Positions 50,416 through 52,998 of a stretch of 52,998 nucleotides of DNA are shown here, piece by piece (the first letter of the stretch is position 1; every line of letters starts with the position of its first letter). The stretch is from assembly GCA_964610165.1 (NCBI GenBank), contig CAZSUZ010000007.1, positions 1 to 52,998 on the forward strand, given 5' to 3'. The notes under the pieces are model-generated. The model searched no databases. It worked only from the letters and a program-made list of their open reading frames with translations, and was not told where the DNA came from. The translations under genes and the position numbers were made by a program. Source of the DNA: MFZZ01 sp964610165. Lineage in GTDB: Bacteria > Patescibacteriota > Microgenomatia > UBA1406 > GWC2-37-13.

Positions 50416-50444
50416 TTGACATATATATAAGTAGTAATTATAAT
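50416..50444 (+). promoter_or_regulatory. Consensus promoter upstream of tRNA-Ala and 23S rRNA
   Basis: TTGACA (50416-50421), 17 nt, TATAAT (50439-50444): a perfect match to the sigma-70 consensus and the strongest promoter in the window. Confidence 0.85.
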
Positions 50445-50561
50445 ACTCGTACATGATTGAAAAATCACTTGCATAACGGCACTATTGGACGCACAACCTG
50501 CTCTCCGAACAGCCTTCGCAATTTATAAAATGGAAATTAAGAAATAGTGCTTGATTTTTTT
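50445..50561 (+). ncRNA. Leader RNA or small RNA candidate ending in a terminator-like hairpin
   Basis: About 110 nt follow the consensus promoter. GCACTATT (50479-50486) pairs with AATAGTGC (50543-50550), and a T-rich run (TTGATTTTTTT) follows at once. Near the 5' end a seven-codon frame (50453-50476, MIEKSLA, stop TAA) starts 8 nt after the -10 box, as in the leaderless genes. I cannot match it to a known RNA family (not SRP, tmRNA or RNase P by visible motifs). Confidence 0.45.
50453..50476 (+). CDS. Possible leader peptide MIEKSLA
   Basis: Seven codons, ATG to TAA, placed exactly as a leaderless start. The last sense codon is GCA, read by the tRNA-Ala(UGC) encoded 200 nt downstream. It may be chance. 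Confidence 0.25.
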   Translation: MIEKSLA

Positions 50562-50586
50562 GTATGTTCACTTTAGAATAAGAATT

Positions 50587-50616
50587 CTCTTAGACCTTGT
50601 GTCTGAGTGTTTTTTT
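50587..50616 (+). terminator. Second terminator-like hairpin in the rRNA leader
   Basis: CTTAGAC (50589-50595) pairs over 7 bp with GTCTGAG (50601-50607, one G-U pair), loop CTTGT, followed by seven T (50610-50616). A weak promoter (TTGTAG 50625-50630, 17 nt, TAAAAA 50648-50653) lies between it and tRNA-Ala. Confidence 0.7.
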
Positions 50617-50682
50617 AGCCTAATTTGTAGTTTTAGCAATATGGATCTAAAAACCAAAGCTAAAAGCTACTAGCTCATGTAC

Positions 50683-50756
50683 GGGCCTATAGCTCAACTG
50701 GCTAGAGCGCCGGATTTGCATTCCGGAGGTTAAGGGTTCAAATCCCTTTAGGTCCA
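50683..50756 (+). tRNA. tRNA-Ala(UGC)
   Basis: Acceptor GGGCCTA/TAGGTCC (one G-U) with discriminator A, anticodon stem CCGGA/TCCGG, loop TTTGCAT giving UGC, T arm AAGGG-TTCAAAT-CCCTT. CCA not encoded. This tRNA is usually found between 16S and 23S; here no 16S precedes it. Confidence 0.96.
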
Positions 50757-50999
50757 CAAGTTACAAACAGCTTTTTATTTATATATCTATATAAGTAATA
50801 AGTTGTTGGTTAACTGCACTTTTAATTTTACGAATGTAAATGAGTAAAATAATTAGTGCGGTTTATACCTGAAGAGGTACAACAACAACGAACTTTAACA
50901 ACACGTGTTTGAATTTATTGAATGAGTCTTTTTGAAAAGTAAAGTGTAGACGCATAAGTAACATAATGAATTAAGAAATGAGACATTTGACTAACGAAA
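50757..50999 (+). other. tRNA-Ala to 23S spacer
   Basis: A+T-rich spacer with no gene seen. It is presumably transcribed with the 23S and removed in processing. Confidence 0.5.
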
Positions 51000-52998
51000 G
51001 AGATGGGAGAAATCACGCCAATGGTGGATGCCTTGGCAGTTTAAGCCGACGAAGGACGCGTGTACGAGCGCGATAACATCGATGAGTCCTCCAACAGACA
51101 TTACTAATCGATGGTTTCCGAATGGGGTAACCCCGTTTCGAGAAATCGGAATGATATTTGCGCTTGCGTAAATATGGGAACCTGGGGAACTGAAACATCT
51201 AAGTACCCAGAGGAATATAAATCATACGAGATTCCGTGAGTAGCGGCGAGCGAAACCGGAAGAGTCTAAACCAGTCCTTCGGGGCTGGGGTTGCGGGACC
51301 ACAGTAGCGAGTATTACAGTATAGAAGAATGTTTTGGAAAGAACAGCCATAGAGAGTGACAGCCTCGTATTCGAAATGATGTAGTACCGTGGTGGATTTC
51401 CCAAGTACCACGAGGCACGGCAAACCTTGTGGGAAGCTGGGTCGGTCACGATCCAAGACTAAACACTTAAACTGACCGATAGTGAACAAGTACTGTGAAG
51501 GAAAGGTTAAAAGAACCCCGGGAGGGGAGTGAAATAGAACCTGAAACCATTGGCTAACAAACAGTTAGAGTCCCGATTTTATCGGGATGATAGCGTGCCT
51601 ATTGAAGAATGAGTCAGCGAGTTATCGTTTTGTGTTTCGCTTAACCAAGCACATCTTGGGAAGGCACAGGGAAACCGAGTCCGAATAGGGCGAATATATA
51701 CATTGCGATAGACCCGAAACTTGGTGAGCTAACCATGAGCAGGTTGAAGCGTATCGAGAGATACGTGGAGGACCGAACCCGTTGCCGGTGAAATGGCTTG
51801 GGACGACTTGTGGTTAGGGGTTATATGCCTATCGAACCAAGAAATAGCTGGTTCTCCTCGAGATATATTTAGGTATAGCCTCATAGAGACGGTTGAGGGG
51901 TAGAGCTACTGGATGGTCTCCGGGTCCTTTGGATCTGTAGACCAACCAAACTCCGAATACTCAACTATATGCTATGGGAGTCAGACCTACAGGTATAATC
52001 CGGTATGGTCCAAAGGGAAACAACCCAGACTCTCGTCTAAGGTTCCTAAATTCTAGTTAAGTGGTAAAGGCCGTTTTGTTTCCAATACAGCAGGGAGGTT
52101 GGCTCAGAAGCAGCCATCCTTTAAAGAGTGCGTAACAGCTCACCTGAATAATCCCGCCTTGTGCGGGTTGGAGACATTGCGCCGAAAATGAACGGAGCTA
52201 AAACTAGATACCGAAGACAGAGATCCGGTAAGAATTTATTCTTACTGGGTGGTAGAGGAGCGTTCTTACTGCATTGAAGCTATCCTGTAAGGGGTGGTGG
52301 AGCGGTGAGAAGTGCGGATGCTGACATGAGTAGTGATTCTCCCTATGAAAATTAGGGATGCCGAAAGTTCAAGGTTTCCTCAGCAACGTTAATCGGCTGA
52401 GGGTTAGTCGGATCTAACCGCGTACCCAATCGGGTACGGGGGATGTACAAGCAGTCAATATTCTGCTACTAACATATACGCGTTATTACCGTAATAATGA
52501 CGAAATTGGCTAAGCAAAGCTTTCTATATGAAAGTTCAAGTAATTAGATTTGTCGCAAGACAAATCGAGGTACGAATACAATTCCAGCTTGCTGGGAAAG
52601 TTTGCCGAAGTCAGTTTCCGGGAAAAATTATTGCGGGAGTTTATATGTTATCCGTACCGCAAACCGACACAGGTGATCAGGTCGAGTAGACCAAGGCATT
52701 CGGGTAAGGATGGTTTAAGGAACTAGGCAAAAAAGCTGAGCGTAAGTTTTTCGATATGCTCTGTCCCGATTTATCGGGACCGCAGTTAATGTTTTTCAAC
52801 CGACTGTTTAGCAAAAACACAGGCTCCTGCAAATCAGAATATGAGACGTATAGGAGCTGAGGCCTGTCCGGTGCTGGTAAGTTAATCGCTGGGATTGAAG
52901 CCGATTTCGAAAGATATCGGAACAGGTTCTGGCGCAAGCTCCAGTGAACGACAGCTCTAACCCTGAGAGTTCTAAGGTAGCGTAGCCCCTTGCCGGGT
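51000..52998 (+). rRNA. rrl: 23S rRNA, 5' two thirds (continues beyond the window)
   Basis: The start is approximate, from ATGGTGGATGCCTTGGCAG (E. coli: GGTGGATGCCTAGGCAG). Further landmarks are GTGAGTAGCGGCGAGCGAAA, AGACCCGAAACTTGGTGA, AAATAGCTGGTTCTC and CTAAGGTAGCG at the end, which matches about E. coli 1925-1950. No intron or inserted reading frame is seen in this part. The helix 69 loop reads TAACCCTGA instead of TAACTATAA. Open frames on the opposite strand here are shadows. Confidence 0.97.

Noticed and set aside
51571..51590. TCCCGATTTTATCGGGA-type palindromes in the 23S (also near 52764) as copies of the atp-operon repeat
   Set aside because: They are ordinary rRNA helices at expected positions and lack the outer GTCAT/ATGAC ends.
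51013..52937. Several minus-strand open frames in the rRNA region
   Set aside because: They fall inside clear 23S rRNA and have no coding features.
1..52998. CRISPR arrays, toxin-antitoxin pairs or restriction-modification genes
   Set aside because: No regularly spaced direct repeats and no recognisable Cas, toxin or methylase/endonuclease pairs were seen; the only methyltransferases are rRNA-type.
51000..52998. Intron or homing endonuclease in 23S rRNA
   Set aside because: Conserved landmarks follow one another without a large insertion or coding frame up to the window end.
1..52998. Alternative genetic code with TGA as glycine
   Set aside because: TGA is used as a normal stop at several genes (for example the ends of 25846-26562, 28940-29878 and 35200-36420), and no in-frame TGA interrupts conserved proteins.

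Overview
The window reads as a low-G+C (about one third G+C by eye) chromosome segment of a Candidate Phyla Radiation (Patescibacteria) bacterium. Reasons: a complete but slimmed housekeeping set (truncated ATP synthase delta, UvrC without its C-terminal helix-hairpin-helix region, divergent CTP synthase), standard use of TGA as stop, an rRNA gene with no 16S beside it, tRNAs mostly lacking encoded CCA, and very short intergenic spaces. The phylum is an inference; I cannot name a lineage.

Layout. 1-750: an orphan small gene with its own promoter and terminator. 781-10538: dnaE, then the F1Fo ATP synthase operon (atpI-B-E-F-H-A-G-D-C) with a palindromic repeat wedged between atpA and atpG. 10642-15461: topA, pyrG, rplS, yraN. 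15575-23284: tRNA-Glu(UUC) with a probable integrated element at its 3' end: large serine recombinase, an unknown DNA-binding-like protein, an Erm/KsgA-type rRNA adenine methyltransferase, a gene relic, a MarR regulator and a MacAB-like efflux set. 23438-31473: envelope and stress genes (sulfatase, L,D-transpeptidase, greA, an MhqO/MhqD-like pair, a zinc-ribbon protein). 31917-41272: rsmI and the uvrB, uvrA, uvrC repair genes, with a Tat-signal glycosidase. 41288-46421: secG, a solute-binding protein, tRNA-Leu with an MFS transporter, tRNA-Arg with a Nudix hydrolase, tRNA-Thr, tRNA-Leu and ruvB. 46463-49411: ruvA and ppsA, both clipped by an assembly gap. 50416-52998: a consensus promoter, a leader with two terminator-like hairpins, tRNA-Ala(UGC) and the 5' two thirds of 23S rRNA.

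The main cross-cutting observation is two styles of gene start. Many monocistronic or first-in-operon genes have a -10 box (TATAAT or close) only 6-9 nt before the ATG, which implies leaderless or nearly leaderless mRNA; operon-internal genes also lack Shine-Dalgarno sequences. In contrast, six scattered orphan genes of 62-159 codons have a strong promoter, a 37-68 nt leader, an AAGGAG-like ribosome binding site, higher G+C coding sequence and a strong 3' hairpin. They look like one class of independently transcribed small-protein cassettes and are the best candidate here for something undescribed.

Two runs of 100 N are scaffold gaps. The first is flanked by an exact 55-bp duplication and is probably not a real gap; the second truly interrupts ppsA and ruvA, so an apparent 994-residue reading frame across it is an artefact.
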